NCBI GenBank assembly: GCA_023428265.1
Contig: JAEYYW010000088.1
Location: forward strand, 1-24,628
Source: Bacillota bacterium
GTDB lineage: Bacteria > Bacillota > Clostridia > Christensenellales > UMGS416
DNA: 24,628 bases
Direction: 5' to 3'
Shown here: piece after piece, positions 23,997-24,628 of the stretch
Position numbering within the stretch: position 1 is the first letter of the stretch
How the letters are laid out: each line of letters starts with the position of its first letter
Translations under genes and position numbers: made by a program
Notes under the pieces: generated by a model
Databases searched by the model: none
Told to the model about the DNA's origin: nothing
Seen by the model: only the letters and a program-made list of their open reading frames with translations

Positions 23997-24628
23997 TGGT
24001 CTTCACCGCCTTTCGCTTTTGCAGGCCAAGCACCCTGCCCCACCGGGCAAAGAAACCCAGCCGGCCGCTCACACCGGTCTCGCCGCTGTCGGAAGAGAGG
24101 CGGATGCGCGGGTCGATGATGCCGTAGAGGATGTCCACCAGCAGCATGATGCCGATATACATCGCGCTGTAGATGAAGCTCAGCGCAATCACCACATTGT
24201 AATCGTTGGATTGGATGGCCGTGACCAGAAGGCTCCCCACACCGGGGATGGAGAAAATCTTCTCCACCACCAGGCTGCCGGTCATCAGGTCCACAATCAG
24301 CGGCGCCAGCACCGTGATGATGGGAATCAGCGCGTTGCGCAGCGCGTGCCGCGTGATCAGCGGCGCTCCGCTGACGCCCTTGCTCTCCACAAGCATCATG
24401 TAATCGCTGCTCAGCACCTCCAGCATCTCATTGCGGGTGAACCGGGCGATCGAAGCCAGCGTGAACATGCCAAGCGCCACACTGGGCATGATGCTGGATT
24501 CAAACGGGTTTTTGAGATTGTAGAGCATGGGCAGCCATGCCAGCTTGAACCCCAGTGTGTAGCTCAGGCCCAGCGCGAACACATAGCTGGGCACGGCCAC
24601 GCCCAGCACTGAGATCACGGTGCTGAGG
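23989..24628 (-). CDS. oppB: Oligopeptide ABC transporter permease (OppB/DppB type), cut by the window edge
   Basis: The last 212 or so residues of a peptide-importer permease. The reading frame runs off the right edge, so the N-terminus is missing and the GTG near 24618 is internal. The family pattern is clear: VLGVAVPSYVFALGL, the contact motif region SKGVSGAPLITRHALRNALIP, and the ending DILYGIIDPRIRL. It is the upstream partner of OppC; a binding-protein gene, if there is one, would lie beyond the window or elsewhere. Confidence 0.92.
   Translation of the reverse strand, partial: LSTVISVLGVAVPSYVFALGLSYTLGFKLAWLPMLYNLKNPFESSIMPSVALGMFTLASIARFTRNEMLEVLSSDYMMLVESKGVSGAPLITRHALRNALIPIITVLAPLIVDLMTGSLVVEKIFSIPGVGSLLVTAIQSNDYNVVIALSFIYSAMYIGIMLLVDILYGIIDPRIRLSSDSGETGVSGRLGFFARWGRVLGLQKRKAVKTNG

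Overview
The window is GC-rich bacterial DNA. It most likely comes from an uncultured gut- or rumen-type member of the Clostridia. Support for this is the strong purine-rich Shine-Dalgarno sites ahead of nearly every start, the YesM/YesN-style two-component pair, a CUT1 sugar importer with no ATPase gene of its own, an OppBCDF cassette, a GntR-LacI hybrid regulator and a block of CCCTTA...TAAGGG palindromic repeats. The taxon is inferred from style, not from a marker gene.

Layout. 1-271: gene-free block of five hairpins; one is a good terminator for the operon to its right. 272-3966 (minus): MFS transporter and GH95 fucosidase. 3967-4154: divergent promoter region. 4155-6581 (plus): GH31 alpha-glycosidase, closed by a two-way terminator. 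6641-12489 (minus): five-gene operon of a CocE-type hydrolase, a serine-beta-lactamase-fold hydrolase, a formylglycine-enzyme-like fold protein and two tandem esterases. 12490-12720: divergent regulatory region with helically phased repeats. 12721-13839 (plus): AraR-like GntR-LacI regulator. 13909-17133 (minus): sugar-binding lipoprotein and two CUT1 permeases. 17267-20702 (minus): YesM-type histidine kinase and YesN-type response regulator. 20926-24628 (minus): OppB (cut by the window edge), OppC, OppD and OppF.

How it may work together (inference). An oligosaccharide would be sensed by the kinase/regulator pair and by the GntR-LacI repressor, bound by the lipoprotein, and imported by the CUT1 permeases with an ATPase shared from elsewhere. 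It would then be taken apart in the cytoplasm: none of the hydrolases has a visible signal peptide. Alpha-L-fucosidase, a GH31 with a WWxDxxEP active-site motif, and several serine esterases together suit a fucosylated, O-acetylated plant glycan such as xyloglucan side chains. The match is not unique, and no endo-glucanase or beta-galactosidase is present here. The Opp genes may be an independent neighbouring operon.

The most unusual items are the phage-type formylglycine-enzyme-like protein inside the hydrolase operon, the phased TATCTAT repeats, the palindrome TGTAACGTTACA at the importer promoter with a partial copy at the GH31 promoter, and the hairpin block at the left end. No RNA genes, CRISPR arrays, transposases or phage genes were seen.
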